A stretch of 64,000 nucleotides of DNA, from positions 1-64,000 of the forward strand of contig JAEZLR010000002.1 in the NCBI GenBank assembly GCA_023415205.1. The letters are read 5' to 3'. The translations under genes were made by a program, and so were the position numbers. Shown in pieces: positions 42,464 through 52,277 of this stretch; positions within the stretch are counted from its first letter, which is position 1, and each line of letters opens with the position of its first letter. A model generated the notes under the pieces. It saw nothing but the letters and a program-made list of their open reading frames with translations. It had not been told where the DNA came from and ran no database searches. This DNA is from Bacillota bacterium (GTDB lineage Bacteria; Bacillota; Clostridia; DSM-8532).

Positions 42464-43435
42464 ATGAAGATATTGTTTATGGGGACGCCGGAATTTGCGG
42501 TGCCCTCCCTAAGAGCGCTTTTTGAAAATGGGTACGATATAGTGGGTGTTGTAACTCAAGCTGACCGGCCTAAGGACAGGGGATACTCCATGAAAGCTCC
42601 CCCTGTTAAGGAGTTTGCCCTAGCCCACCAAATTCCTGTTTTTCAACCCATTAAGCTATCCAAGGAGCCCCAGGTTATTGATCAGCTCAAGGCCCTGGAA
42701 CCTGACCTTACGGTTACCTGCGCCTTCGGACAGTTATTGCCCCAAAGTGTTCTGGATATTCCTAAAATGGGTACTATCAATGTCCACGGGTCTTTGCTGC
42801 CACGCTACAGAGGCGCGGCGCCCATCCAATGGTCCATCATTAACGGAGACACTAAAACGGGCATCACAACAATGTTTACCGATATAGGCCTGGATACGGG
42901 AGATATGTTACTTAAGGAAGAGATAAGTATTCCTGACGATATGACAGCAGGTCAACTTCACGATGCTATGTCATGTCTTGGTGCGGAAACCTTGATAAAA
43001 ACCCTTGCAGCTCTGGAGACCGGTACGCTGCAACGGATTAAGCAAGATGAGGCCCAAGCGACGTATGCTCCTAAAATTGATAAATATACCGGGCATATTG
43101 ACTGGTCACAAACCTCCAGGCAGATCCACAATCTCATTAGGGGAACCTCTCCCTGGCCGGGTGCTTATACCGGTTTAGGGGATTGTAGAATGCGTATCTG
43201 GTATTCAAGCCTCCAGGAGTCTCAGACACCAGGCTTTTGCCTGGTTGGAAACCAAGTGCCTGGAACCATTTTAGCATTGGATAATACGGGAATATGGGTG
43301 AAAACAGGGGATGGGGTATTGCTTGTTTCTGAGATACAGGTGGATTCTTGCAAGCGAATGACCCCCAAACAATATGCCTGTGGACATCAACTTAAAGAAG
43401 GAATGATATTGGGTGCCTATAAAACAACCTGTTAA
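42464..43435 (+). CDS. fmt: Methionyl-tRNA formyltransferase
   Basis: A 323-residue protein. It starts MKILFMGTPEFAVPSLRALF and carries the formyltransferase core NVHGSLLPRYRGAAPIQWSI with catalytic Asn/His, plus GITTMFTDIGLDTGDML. The C-terminal OB-like domain binds tRNA. It transfers formyl from 10-formyl-THF to Met-tRNAfMet. It starts 6 bp after def; its 3' end overlaps the following lipoprotein gene by 23 bp. Confidence 0.95.
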   Translation: MKILFMGTPEFAVPSLRALFENGYDIVGVVTQADRPKDRGYSMKAPPVKEFALAHQIPVFQPIKLSKEPQVIDQLKALEPDLTVTCAFGQLLPQSVLDIPKMGTINVHGSLLPRYRGAAPIQWSIINGDTKTGITTMFTDIGLDTGDMLLKEEISIPDDMTAGQLHDAMSCLGAETLIKTLAALETGTLQRIKQDEAQATYAPKIDKYTGHIDWSQTSRQIHNLIRGTSPWPGAYTGLGDCRMRIWYSSLQESQTPGFCLVGNQVPGTILALDNTGIWVKTGDGVLLVSEIQVDSCKRMTPKQYACGHQLKEGMILGAYKTTC

Positions 43436-44795
43436 ATCCTATAGCAACAACACTAGTCTGAGAATGATGGTACTATCAATGGCTATGGTAGCAATGTCCT
43501 TATTGATGACCGCTTGCTCGGTCAACCGGCAGCAGAACACAACACCTTCCCTTCCAATTACAGAGCCTTATCAAACGGAAGGAACCCCTGCTCCGCAAGC
43601 CACAGTCAGCCCGGAGGTATCTGTACCACCGTCCGAAAGCCCCCTAGAGGGCGGAAGCTCGGAGGAGGAGGCGGAAAAGCTTATGGCTACCTTGACCCTT
43701 GAAGAAAAAATAGGGCAGATGTTTTTTATTACATCCCGGCGGGATAAAAAGGGTAATCTGCAGCTTAACATGGATGACGACCTAAAAAGGACAATTGAAC
43801 AGTTTAAACCGGGGGGATTCATCTTTTTCACCGAAAACCTGGAATCAATTGATCAGACTGTAACGTTTATAGAGGATCTTCAAAAAAGTAGTACCATCCC
43901 GTTATTTATGGGAATAGACGAAGAAGGTGGAGTGGTAACCCGGTTGAACAAAGCCCCGCTTCTTCATTCCACCGTTATGCCAACCCCCTTTGATATCGGA
44001 CGAACAAACAACACGCGCTATGCTTATGAAGCGGCCTTTGCCATAAGCGAGGAAATCAAGAGTCTGGGTTTTAATTTGAACTTTGCACCAGTGGCGGATA
44101 TATTTACTAATCCAAAAAATACCGTTATAGGGAAAAGAGCCTATGCCAGCGAAGCGGAGCTTGCAGCAAAAATGGTGGAATGGGCTGTGAAAGGCTCGCG
44201 GGATTGCGGAATTATTCCAGTTATCAAACATTTCCCTGGCCATGGAGATACAAGCCAGGATAGTCATACGGGCTCAGCAGTTGTGGAAAAATCCCTTGAT
44301 CAGCTTAAATCAACAGAATTCATCCCCTTTAAGGCGGGTATCGAAGCAGGCGCAGGAATGGTCATGACCGCTCATGTGCTAGCCCCTCTTATTAACGATA
44401 ATAATCTGCCGGCTACCTTATCCAAGCCAATCTTAAATATTTTGCGTGAGGATTTAGGCTTTGACGGTGTCATTATTACCGATGGGCTTGAGATGAATGC
44501 TATATCAGCCTTCTATCCCGAAGACGAGGCTGTTGTTTTAGCCGTGGAAGCCGGGGTGGATATTCTCTTACTGCCCAATGACCTTGAAAGCGCCTATTCG
44601 GCTGTTTTGAACGCAGTCCGGAACGGACGGCTTACAGAGCAAAGAATAGACAAATCTGTCAGAAGAATTCTAACTCTTAAATATGAATGGCTAATTAACG
44701 CACCACCCCTTGGAAGCCTGAACCCTGAAAATACTCTGGGCTCTGAAGAACATAAAGCCTTAGCCGACAGTATAAGGAAGGATAGTTCACCATGA
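43413..44795 (+). CDS. Lipoprotein beta-N-acetylhexosaminidase (GH3, NagZ-like)
   Basis: A 460-residue protein. Its N-terminal signal ends in lipobox LMTAC, then a low-complexity Pro/Ser/Glu linker precedes the GH3 domain. Landmarks are IPLFMGIDEEGGVV, VIKHFPGHGDTSQDSHTG (the His/Asp general acid-base loop typical of NagZ) and GVIITDGLEM (nucleophile Asp). It should remove GlcNAc from muropeptides at the cell surface. GTG 43413 with AAGAAGGA upstream is used; ATGs near 43464 are alternatives that still keep the signal. It overlaps fmt. Confidence 0.87.
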   Translation: MPIKQPVKSYSNNTSLRMMVLSMAMVAMSLLMTACSVNRQQNTTPSLPITEPYQTEGTPAPQATVSPEVSVPPSESPLEGGSSEEEAEKLMATLTLEEKIGQMFFITSRRDKKGNLQLNMDDDLKRTIEQFKPGGFIFFTENLESIDQTVTFIEDLQKSSTIPLFMGIDEEGGVVTRLNKAPLLHSTVMPTPFDIGRTNNTRYAYEAAFAISEEIKSLGFNLNFAPVADIFTNPKNTVIGKRAYASEAELAAKMVEWAVKGSRDCGIIPVIKHFPGHGDTSQDSHTGSAVVEKSLDQLKSTEFIPFKAGIEAGAGMVMTAHVLAPLINDNNLPATLSKPILNILREDLGFDGVIITDGLEMNAISAFYPEDEAVVLAVEAGVDILLLPNDLESAYSAVLNAVRNGRLTEQRIDKSVRRILTLKYEWLINAPPLGSLNPENTLGSEEHKALADSIRKDSSP

Positions 44796-45346
44796 GACTT
44801 TTAATGCATATCTGCTGTGCGCCTTGCTCCGTCGCCATTGTCCAAAAACTTCAGAATCAGGAAGATCTATCTTTGGTGGGGTTTTTCTATAATCCCAATA
44901 TTCATCCTCAACAGGAATATGCTTTACGTAAGGCCTCGGTGGTGGAGATGGCTCAGGGGGTTAATCTTCCGTTGGCTCTTTGTGATGAGGATGGAATGGC
45001 CCTTTGGAAAGATAAGTTAGGCAGGGATAAAGGACTTCGATGCACCACCTGTTATTCTATCAGAATGGATGCCACAGCAAAGTATGCAAAGGAGAGAGGC
45101 TTTGATGGTTTTACCACAAGCCTGCTGATCAGCCCTTATCAGGACCATGAGCTCATTAGAACCCTCGGAGAGACCATGGCCAAAAAGTATCAACTAGTGT
45201 TTTTTTATGAGGATTTTCGCGAATTATATTGGAAAGGACGGGAGATATCCAGAGGAAAGCATTTTTATATGCAAAAATTTTGTGGATGTTTGTACTCTTA
45301 TAGTGAATCCGATCACCCCAAGAAGCCGATATATCTTTTAGATTGA
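44792..45346 (+). CDS. queH: Epoxyqueuosine reductase QueH
   Basis: A 184-residue protein of the DUF208 family. MRLLMHICCAPCSVAIVQ at the start (adjacent CC and CxxC) and RCTTCYSIRM plus FCGCLYS later supply the Cys set for the Fe-S and active sites. The FTTSLLISPYQDHE motif is family-typical. QueH carries out the last step of queuosine tRNA modification without cobalamin. It overlaps the hexosaminidase stop (ATGA). Confidence 0.9.
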   Translation: MRLLMHICCAPCSVAIVQKLQNQEDLSLVGFFYNPNIHPQQEYALRKASVVEMAQGVNLPLALCDEDGMALWKDKLGRDKGLRCTTCYSIRMDATAKYAKERGFDGFTTSLLISPYQDHELIRTLGETMAKKYQLVFFYEDFRELYWKGREISRGKHFYMQKFCGCLYSYSESDHPKKPIYLLD

Positions 45347-45450
45347 TTTTATTTGGAAAAGAACTTGTAATATGATTGTTTTATTTTGCCTACCATAAAA
45401 GTGGTAAAATTGACACAGATACTAAAGAAAAGCTTCAAGAGGTGTGAAGA

Positions 45451-47712
45451 ATGAAGAAAATGGGTTCCATTCTGCTATCTTTATGTCTTATTATGTTTCT
45501 GCTTCTTTCAATGCCCATGCAAGCCCTGGCGGCCAATGAGTTGGAGCTTTCCACCGGGGGTAGTGCCTCCAAGGTAACCTATTCTCAAGCCAATCATTTG
45601 GAAGAGATTCGTATATATGCTTCTTCGACTCAAATCGTCAAACAATATGTCATTCCACCTGAAGGTACAGTGACCTATTACCGTATCGGTTTTGAAATAG
45701 CCAATGTGTCCGTTCCTAAAACCATCAAATTTGATGTTAATAAAGGCACCGTGGGTCAAGTTCGTCTGGCGAATTTATCAGATCCCATCCGTACCAGCGT
45801 CGTCATTGAAACCACAAAAAAACCGGAGTATACCCTTACCCCCGCTCAGGACGGTAAAAGTGTCGTTCTCTCATTAAAAAGCGGAACGACCACCAACCCT
45901 TCACCCACACCTTCCGCCACTCCCAGTGAAACGCCTAAACCCAGCAGCACACCTATACCCAGTGAAACACCTAAACCCAGCAGCACACCCACACCGGTGG
46001 TTACCCCAAAACCTTCTGCGACACCCGTTGCAACACCTACCCTACCGGTGAGTACAACCTCCCCTGTTAAGGCGCCACAGACCATTACAAGGAATGGTCC
46101 TTTGTCTTGGGCGCTGCTGTCTGATACCTGTGTGATAACATTGGATGGCATCAGCCTGTCTCAGACCAGTGTTGGAAACACTCCCCGCTTTGAATTGCGA
46201 GAAAATGAAAAAATCATTCAAATTACCCTGCCGGGTAAGGACACCCGTTTTACCAACGGATTTTTATCGGGGAATGCAATCATCTACGGCATCCTTGTCA
46301 ATTATAATGCTAAACAGGATTGCACACTGATCCGCATTTCCTATCCCAATACCGTAACTTTTTCTCACTCCATCAACAATGGTAGCTCGGTGCTTCAAAT
46401 CAAAGCAGGAAAAACAAGCGTGCCTGTTTCGTCGAACACCCCTTTGCCCTCGTCAAGCCCAGTTCCCTCGGTTACGCCTTCACCATCAGCATCACCGGCT
46501 CCGTCTGCAACCACAAATCCCGGGAATCTTTTATTTGCCTTTAATCCTGATTCGGTGGAGGTTTCTGCGCCCAATTTGACGGGTTCGAAGGTTTATCGCC
46601 TGGGGAATCCGTCACGAATTGTCATGGAATTTGCGGGGACGGCTGCACCCTCTGAAAAGATTATGCAAGCGGGTTCCCTTTATTCAAGAGCAGTTGTTTC
46701 TCAGCCTTACAACGGTCTTGTCCGTGTTGAGCTTTTTACTGATACCCTCCCTGATTGGACCTATTCAGAAGGCTCTGGTAAGGGCACCCTTTTATTAAGC
46801 GGCACAAAACTGACGAATATACAGGGCGGTAACGGCAATGGTGTAGTTGCTTTGCGCCTTGTAAGCCCTGGTATTGTCAATCGGTATCGCCAGTATATGG
46901 ATAGCATTACCCTTGATGATAGTGTGGCCAACAGCACCTTTACCTACATGATTCCCACCAATATTGTTAATTTAGGGGATGGCACAGCCAAGATGGAGGA
47001 TGGGCTATCTAAGTCCATTGTAACCTTTACCACGGCTCAAAGCTCCTTCCTTTTGATAAACAAAACCGATCCAAACACTCAGTTTAAAGTAATTGAAGGA
47101 TCAAGTGCCGATGAATTGCTCATTGTTGTTTCCACCTCCGAATCTGGGGCCAAACCGTCACAGCCCAATGGACCCAAGCTGGTTGTGCTTGACCCGGGCC
47201 ATGGAGGCAGCGACCCCGGGGCCGTTATTGGCTCCTATTACGAAAAAACCTATAATCTTGATATAGCCCTAAGATGTGAGTCCATACTCAAGGCTAAGGG
47301 GATTAATGTGGTCTTAACGCGAACCACGGATGTCTTTGTTGGTCTGGAGGAAAGAGCTAAGTTTGCCAATGACCTCAATGCGACGTTATTTGTCAGTATA
47401 CATAATAACAGCATGCCTGCAGGTTACAAAGGCAGCATGACCCTTTATTACCCTTCAAGCTATGACGGGAAGGCTTATGCCCAAATCATTCAGAATAATA
47501 TGATTAGGGATTTAAAAACCAATGATCTGGGCCTACGAGCCAGAGGGGATGTGGTTGTATTGAAAAAAACGACAATGCCTGCGGTTCTGGCTGAGGTGGC
47601 CTGTATGTCCGACACAGGGGATATGGCGCTTCTCAACACCTCCGATTTTGTTCAAAAATCGGCTGAAACCTTGGCGGAAAGTATTATTCAGATACTAAAC
47701 AGTAGACCCTAG
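45451..47712 (+). CDS. N-acetylmuramoyl-L-alanine amidase with AMIN domains
   Basis: A 753-residue exported protein: signal peptide ending near QALA, then beta-rich AMIN-type domains about 30-140, 210-320 and 355-470. Pro/Ser/Thr linkers, one holding a 36-bp tandem repeat, separate them. The C-terminal Amidase_3 domain is VVLDPGHGGSDPGAV, YEKTYNLDIALR, SIHNNSM and VLAEVACMSD, with zinc ligands His, Glu and His and catalytic Glu. It cleaves peptidoglycan peptide side chains; AMIN domains localise it to the wall. AAGAGGTG precedes the ATG. Confidence 0.9.
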   Translation: MKKMGSILLSLCLIMFLLLSMPMQALAANELELSTGGSASKVTYSQANHLEEIRIYASSTQIVKQYVIPPEGTVTYYRIGFEIANVSVPKTIKFDVNKGTVGQVRLANLSDPIRTSVVIETTKKPEYTLTPAQDGKSVVLSLKSGTTTNPSPTPSATPSETPKPSSTPIPSETPKPSSTPTPVVTPKPSATPVATPTLPVSTTSPVKAPQTITRNGPLSWALLSDTCVITLDGISLSQTSVGNTPRFELRENEKIIQITLPGKDTRFTNGFLSGNAIIYGILVNYNAKQDCTLIRISYPNTVTFSHSINNGSSVLQIKAGKTSVPVSSNTPLPSSSPVPSVTPSPSASPAPSATTNPGNLLFAFNPDSVEVSAPNLTGSKVYRLGNPSRIVMEFAGTAAPSEKIMQAGSLYSRAVVSQPYNGLVRVELFTDTLPDWTYSEGSGKGTLLLSGTKLTNIQGGNGNGVVALRLVSPGIVNRYRQYMDSITLDDSVANSTFTYMIPTNIVNLGDGTAKMEDGLSKSIVTFTTAQSSFLLINKTDPNTQFKVIEGSSADELLIVVSTSESGAKPSQPNGPKLVVLDPGHGGSDPGAVIGSYYEKTYNLDIALRCESILKAKGINVVLTRTTDVFVGLEERAKFANDLNATLFVSIHNNSMPAGYKGSMTLYYPSSYDGKAYAQIIQNNMIRDLKTNDLGLRARGDVVVLKKTTMPAVLAEVACMSDTGDMALLNTSDFVQKSAETLAESIIQILNSRP
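45922..45993 (+). repeat. Two 36-bp tandem repeats in the amidase linker
   Basis: Units 45922-45957 and 45958-45993 match at 33 of 36 positions and encode PSETPKPSSTP plus I or T. It is a wall-spanning linker that could vary in length between strains. Confidence 0.75.
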
Positions 47713-47741
47713 TCTTACTGATAGACATCGGGAAGGATTAC

Positions 47742-47777
47742 AAAAAACTCGAGGGCTAATAACCCCCGAGTTTTTTT
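47742..47777 (+). terminator. Rho-independent terminator after the amidase gene
   Basis: AAAAAACTCG and GGG pair with CCC and CGAGTTTTTT across CTAATAA. Confidence 0.85.
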
Positions 47778-48046
47778 GGCTTACCTGAAGTTTAGGAACC
47801 TTACTTCTCGCAGCAAAGCTCATAGTGTTGTTCTTGAAAAGTGTCGAGCTTCATTGGCAAAGGCGTGGGCTATGGGCTGCTTCAAGGTTACGGGATCATC
47901 CATAGACTATGTGGCTGTGCTCCGAGGTACGCTGCCTCGCTTTAAAGGAATCCGCCTCAGGTCTCCACTAAAGTATATTTTTCTTTTCTGGATAACATGC
48001 AACACTTGTGATAACATATTAAAGAAAAAACTTGGATGGGACTGCT
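47778..48046 (+). other. Gap between the amidase and rph genes
   Basis: About 270 bp. An open frame covers it but has no ribosome site, no recognisable family and a shadow-like composition, so it is not called. No convincing promoter or riboswitch is seen. Confidence 0.4.
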
Positions 48047-48781
48047 ATGGAGAAAATGAGAATTGACGGAAGAAAAGTAAATGAGCTCAGGAAAGTAAAA
48101 ATTACGCGGGATTATACCAAATATGCCGAAGGATCTGTCTTGGTTGAGTTTGGAGAGACTAAGGTTATTTGTACAGCCAGTGTGGATGACAAAGTGCCAC
48201 CCTTTAAAAAGGGCTCAGGGGAGGGATGGGTTACTGCCGAGTATGATATGCTTCCCAGAGCAACCCTATCACGAAATAACAGAGATAGGAATACCTTAAA
48301 AATCAATGGCAGGGCTAATGAAATACAAAGACTTATCGGGCGGGCCTTGCGTTCAGTGGTGGATTTTAAGGTGCTTGGCGAAAGAACCATTACCATTGAT
48401 TGTGATGTGATACAGGCTGACGGAGGAACAAGAACGGCTGCCATCACCGGGGGCTTTGTGGCCTTGATGGATGCCTGCGGTGTTTTGGTCAATAATAAGC
48501 AGATCACGGAGATTCCTATTAAGGATTTTGTGGCGGCTGTCAGTGTGGGCTTTGTCAACGGATTGGAGCTTTTGGATCTTTGCTATGCCGAAGACTCCAA
48601 GGCCACCGTGGATATGAATGTGGTTATGACCGCTTCAGGCAAGCTTATAGAGGTTCAGGCCACAGGTGAGGAAAGCCCCTTTGAACGCCAGGTTCTCGAT
48701 AAAATGCTGGATTATGCTCAACAGGGCATAGAGGCCCTCATTGATATTCAGAGAAATGTTCTTTTATCAAAGGAGAAATAA
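48047..48781 (+). CDS. rph: Ribonuclease PH
   Basis: About 244 residues. It begins MEKMRIDGRKVNELRKVKI and has the RNase PH landmarks VICTASVDDKVPPF, RDRNTLKINGRANEIQRLIG, IDCDVIQADGGTRTAAITGG (phosphate site) and DLCYAEDSKATVDMNVVMT. It trims 3' ends of tRNA precursors phosphorolytically as a hexamer. ATG 48047 or 48056 is possible. The stop overlaps the rdgB start (TAATG). Confidence 0.94.
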   Translation: MEKMRIDGRKVNELRKVKITRDYTKYAEGSVLVEFGETKVICTASVDDKVPPFKKGSGEGWVTAEYDMLPRATLSRNNRDRNTLKINGRANEIQRLIGRALRSVVDFKVLGERTITIDCDVIQADGGTRTAAITGGFVALMDACGVLVNNKQITEIPIKDFVAAVSVGFVNGLELLDLCYAEDSKATVDMNVVMTASGKLIEVQATGEESPFERQVLDKMLDYAQQGIEALIDIQRNVLLSKEK

Positions 48782-49368
48782 TGACCAGGCTAGTGATTGC
48801 AACTAAGAACATGGGAAAGATAAAAGAATTCAAGGAGCTTTTGGAAGGCTATGATTATCAGGTCCTTTCCTTGGATGAAGCCGGCATCGATGTGGAAGTT
48901 GAGGAAAATGGCCAAACCTTTGAAGAAAACTCTCTGATAAAGGCTCGTGCCATTCATGAGCTTGTGGGGGGCATGGTCATTGCTGATGATAGTGGAATTG
49001 AAATTGATTTTTTGAATAGAGCTCCCGGTATCTACTCCGCCCGTTTTTTAGGTGAAGTCTCCGATGTCTGTCGTTATGAGGGTGTTCTAGCCCTGCTGGA
49101 GGGCATCCCGGAGGAGTTCAGATCCGCACGCTTTAGATGTGTGGCCTGCCTTGTCACCGAAGGGGAAGCCCTTACCTTTCACGGTACGGTAGAAGGTCGA
49201 ATTGCAATGGAACCCAAAGGAGAAAATGGTTTTGGTTATGATCCCATTTTTTATGTCCCAGAAATGGGTATGACTGTTGCTGAAATGGATTCAGACAATA
49301 AAAACCGTATCAGTCATCGTGGAAGAGCCTTCAGACTTCTGGCTAACAAGTTAATAAAAGCGGAGTGA
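48781..49368 (+). CDS. rdgB: XTP/dITP diphosphatase (RdgB/HAM1)
   Basis: A 195-residue protein: VIATKNMGKIKEFKELL, FEENSLIKARAIHEL, VIADDSGIEIDFL, GFGYDPIFYVPE and SHRGRAF cover the complete active site. It hydrolyses non-canonical purine nucleoside triphosphates and so prevents mutagenic incorporation. It is translationally coupled to rph, a very common Firmicute pair. Confidence 0.94.
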   Translation: MTRLVIATKNMGKIKEFKELLEGYDYQVLSLDEAGIDVEVEENGQTFEENSLIKARAIHELVGGMVIADDSGIEIDFLNRAPGIYSARFLGEVSDVCRYEGVLALLEGIPEEFRSARFRCVACLVTEGEALTFHGTVEGRIAMEPKGENGFGYDPIFYVPEMGMTVAEMDSDNKNRISHRGRAFRLLANKLIKAE

Positions 49369-49371
49369 CCT

Positions 49372-49851
49372 ATGAAGCTGTATATTGTTGTCAGTGATAC
49401 GCATGGAGATTTATCGGGCTTAAGAAAAGTAATATCCCGGTATTCTGAAGCCCAAGGTATCATCCATTTAGGAGACTATCTTAAAGATGCGCTCAGTATA
49501 AAAAATGAATTTCCTGAGTATGAGCATATCATGGTTCCCGGTAATTGTGACTATGCCATGAATACACCCAACGAGCTTGTGCTTAACATTGAAGGTAAAA
49601 AGCTATTTTTGACCCATGGACACCATTATAACGTGAAGAACGGAACCTCCAGGCTTGAGATGAAAGCTTTAGATGGCGGATACGATGCGGTTCTTTTTGG
49701 ACATACCCATATCCCCCTATATAAACTGGCTTCATCAGTTCATATCATTAATCCTGGCAGCCTGACTTATCCCAGAGGATTTTCAGGGCCGACCTATGCC
49801 CTTTTGGAGGTGTCCGGGGCTGATATTCAGGCGCGAATAATGGACCTATAA
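49372..49851 (+). CDS. YfcE/MJ0936-type metallophosphoesterase
   Basis: A 159-residue protein. The motifs VVSDTHGD, IHLGDYLKD, VPGNCDY, FLTHGHHYN and LFGHTHIP give all di-metal ligands of calcineurin-like phosphodiesterases. The physiological substrate is unknown. It follows rdgB by 3 bp in the rph-rdgB-yfcE order seen in many Firmicutes. Its first motif matches the broken copy at 2837-2893. Confidence 0.9.
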   Translation: MKLYIVVSDTHGDLSGLRKVISRYSEAQGIIHLGDYLKDALSIKNEFPEYEHIMVPGNCDYAMNTPNELVLNIEGKKLFLTHGHHYNVKNGTSRLEMKALDGGYDAVLFGHTHIPLYKLASSVHIINPGSLTYPRGFSGPTYALLEVSGADIQARIMDL

Positions 49852-49870
49852 GAATCATCAGAGGTTACTA

Positions 49871-51025
49871 ATGATTTATTTTGATAACAGTGCCACCACA
49901 AAACCCTATCCTGAGGTAGTTGATTTGGTTTCCAGACTGATGCTGGAGGAATTTGGCAACTCTTCGTCCCTGCATCGTATGGGTGTTCGTGCCGAGCGCA
50001 TCCTTGAAAACTCAAGAAAAACTCTTGCCGAACTCATCAGAGCGGTTCCAGAGGAGCTTGTTTTTACTTCTGGGGGAACAGAGGCTGTCAATATGGCACT
50101 CAAGGGTTCTGCCGAGGCCTTGAAAAGAACAGGAAGGCATATCCTCACCTCACCGGTGGAGCATGACGCTTCGCTTGAATCCTTAAAGGTATTAAGCGGG
50201 CTTGGCTTTGAGATTGAATCCCTTCAGGTGGACGGCTATGGTAGGGTCTCACTGGAGGATTTAAAAAACAAGCTTAGGCCGGATACCATCCTTGTCAATA
50301 TCATGGCCGTCAATAATGAATTGGGAACCATTGAGCCCATTGAGGAAGCTGCACTCCTGATTAAAGCCTGCCAGCCTCATGCGCTTTTTCATGTGGACGC
50401 GGTACAGGCCTTGGGTAAGATCCCTATAAACCTGAGGCATATTAAAGCTGATCTGATGTCCTTCAGTGGTCATAAAATTCATGGCCCGAAGGGTGTGGGT
50501 ATGCTTTATATGCGTCAGGGAACTCGTCTGCATCCCTTAATATCGGGCGGGGGGCACGAAAGGAAGCTTCGTTCAGGGACGGTCAATGTTCCCGGTATTG
50601 CAGGCTTCAGCCTTGCTGCTTCCATGAAAAATGAAAGAATGAAGGAAGATCAGAAAACCTGTCAGGCTATAAAAGAACGATTAGTGCAGGAGCTTTGTAA
50701 AGCCTTAGGCATAGCTTTACGGGTTAATTCTCCCGAGGATGGGGTAGAGAATATCCTGAATCTTTCTTTTAAAGGAATGAAATCTGAAACGCTTCTTCAT
50801 TATCTTGAAATGGAGGAGATTTACGTATCCAGCGGGTCGGCATGCTCCTCCAGGAAGGAAACCACCAGCCATGTTCTCAAGGCCGCCGGTATTCCGCCTA
50901 TTTGGGCGGACAGCGCCCTAAGATTGAGCTTTAGCGGGGATAATACCGAAGAAGAGGCGGACAAATGTGTCCATGTCATACAGGAAGCCTTGACAAAGCT
51001 TCCTAAAAGCGTTAGAAGGGGTTAA
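49871..51025 (+). CDS. Cysteine desulfurase (NifS/IscS-like)
   Basis: A 384-residue PLP enzyme. MIYFDNSATTKPYPEV starts the fold, TSGGTEAVNMAL and SPVEHDA precede the PLP-lysine in SFSGHKIHGPKG, and the catalytic Cys loop is SSGSACSSRKE. It mobilises sulfur from cysteine as a persulfide. It is 5 bp upstream of thiI, so its likely sulfur acceptor is ThiI for 4-thiouridine in tRNA (and possibly thiazole). GAGGTTA precedes the ATG. Confidence 0.92.
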   Translation: MIYFDNSATTKPYPEVVDLVSRLMLEEFGNSSSLHRMGVRAERILENSRKTLAELIRAVPEELVFTSGGTEAVNMALKGSAEALKRTGRHILTSPVEHDASLESLKVLSGLGFEIESLQVDGYGRVSLEDLKNKLRPDTILVNIMAVNNELGTIEPIEEAALLIKACQPHALFHVDAVQALGKIPINLRHIKADLMSFSGHKIHGPKGVGMLYMRQGTRLHPLISGGGHERKLRSGTVNVPGIAGFSLAASMKNERMKEDQKTCQAIKERLVQELCKALGIALRVNSPEDGVENILNLSFKGMKSETLLHYLEMEEIYVSSGSACSSRKETTSHVLKAAGIPPIWADSALRLSFSGDNTEEEADKCVHVIQEALTKLPKSVRRG

Positions 51026-51030
51026 GCATC

Positions 51031-52206
51031 ATGGATAAAATCATTTTAGTCAGGTATGAAGAAATTTTTCTCAAGGGACTTAACAGGAATATCTTTGAGA
51101 ACAGGTTGGTAAGGAATATCAGGCAGCAGCTCAATAGCCTTGCGCCTGTCAAGGTCACACGTTCTCAAAGTCGCATTTATATAGAATCCAAGGATCCGGA
51201 TTTTGATGTAATCGAGGCCGTCATAAGGCTAAAAAAGATATTTGGTATCGCTTCGGTAAGCCTTGTCACCAAGGTGGACTCGGAATATGAAATCATCAAA
51301 GCTGCCGCTTTGGAGCATATTGACGAGCTCTTGAAAAGAAAACCCTATAAAACCTTCAAGGTTGAGGCCAAGAGGGGGGACAAGCAGTTTCCTTTGAACT
51401 CTCCGCAGATTTGCGCTGATTTAGGGGGTATTATACTGGGGAGATTTCCTGCGCTTAAGGTTAATGTCCATAACCCGGATTTTATTTTTTATGTTGAGGT
51501 TCGAGAAAGCACCTACATCTATTCAGAGATTATCCCTTCTGCCAAGGGCCTGCCCACCGGTACGGGTGGCAGGGCCACTCTCCTTCTGTCAGGGGGGATT
51601 GACAGCCCTGTTGCCGGATGGATGGTGGCTAAACGTGGAGTAGAACTGGAAGGGGTCTACTTTCACAGCTATCCTTATACCAGTGAAAGAGCCCGTGACA
51701 AGGTGGTGAAGCTGGCAGAAATATTATCGGGTTGGTGTATGGGAATAAAGCTTCATATTGTTCCTTTCACCGAGATTCAATTGGCCATCAATGAAAAATG
51801 TCCTCAGGATTATCTGACCATTATCATGAGAAGGTATATGATGAAGATCGCTCAGAAAATAGCGGAACAAAGCGGTTCCTTAGGGCTTATCACAGGGGAG
51901 GCCATAGGCCAGGTTGCCAGTCAGACCATGGAGAGCATGCTGGTGACCAATGCTGCGGTTACCCTTCCGGTTTACCGTCCTTTGGTAGGGATGGACAAGA
52001 ATGAGGTGATTGAAATCGCCAGAAGAATCGGAACCTTTGATACTTCCATCTTGCCCTATGAGGATTGCTGCACCGTCTTTGTGGCAAAACATCCAGTAAC
52101 AAAGCCATCCCTAGAGAAAACCAAGACTTATGAGAAGGTGTTAAATGAGGAAGAGCTTATTCAAGCTGCCCTTAGCCAAACAGAATGTGTGAGCCTTCAG
52201 TTATGA
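51031..52206 (+). CDS. thiI: tRNA 4-thiouridine synthetase ThiI
   Basis: A 391-residue protein with an N-terminal ferredoxin-like plus THUMP RNA-binding region (about 1-165). The PP-loop ATP pyrophosphatase LLLSGGIDSPVAGWM follows, then LITGEAIGQVASQT and YEDCCTVFVAKHP. The C-terminal rhodanese domain of E. coli ThiI is absent, the usual form in Firmicutes, where a dedicated cysteine desulfurase supplies sulfur; that gene lies directly upstream. Confidence 0.94.
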   Translation: MDKIILVRYEEIFLKGLNRNIFENRLVRNIRQQLNSLAPVKVTRSQSRIYIESKDPDFDVIEAVIRLKKIFGIASVSLVTKVDSEYEIIKAAALEHIDELLKRKPYKTFKVEAKRGDKQFPLNSPQICADLGGIILGRFPALKVNVHNPDFIFYVEVRESTYIYSEIIPSAKGLPTGTGGRATLLLSGGIDSPVAGWMVAKRGVELEGVYFHSYPYTSERARDKVVKLAEILSGWCMGIKLHIVPFTEIQLAINEKCPQDYLTIIMRRYMMKIAQKIAEQSGSLGLITGEAIGQVASQTMESMLVTNAAVTLPVYRPLVGMDKNEVIEIARRIGTFDTSILPYEDCCTVFVAKHPVTKPSLEKTKTYEKVLNEEELIQAALSQTECVSLQL

Positions 52207-52277
52207 AGTAATGATTGACCTTGTTTCAATAGGGTATAACATAAGTAATAAAATGTTTACAGGATGTGTTGATCATA

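Noticed and set aside
45846..46151. A Gly/Val-rich minus-strand frame inside the amidase gene
   Set aside because: It arises from the Pro/Thr-rich linker read backward.
47776..48066. A 96-codon frame between the amidase gene and rph
   Set aside because: No ribosome site, unfamiliar composition, and it overlaps the rph start.
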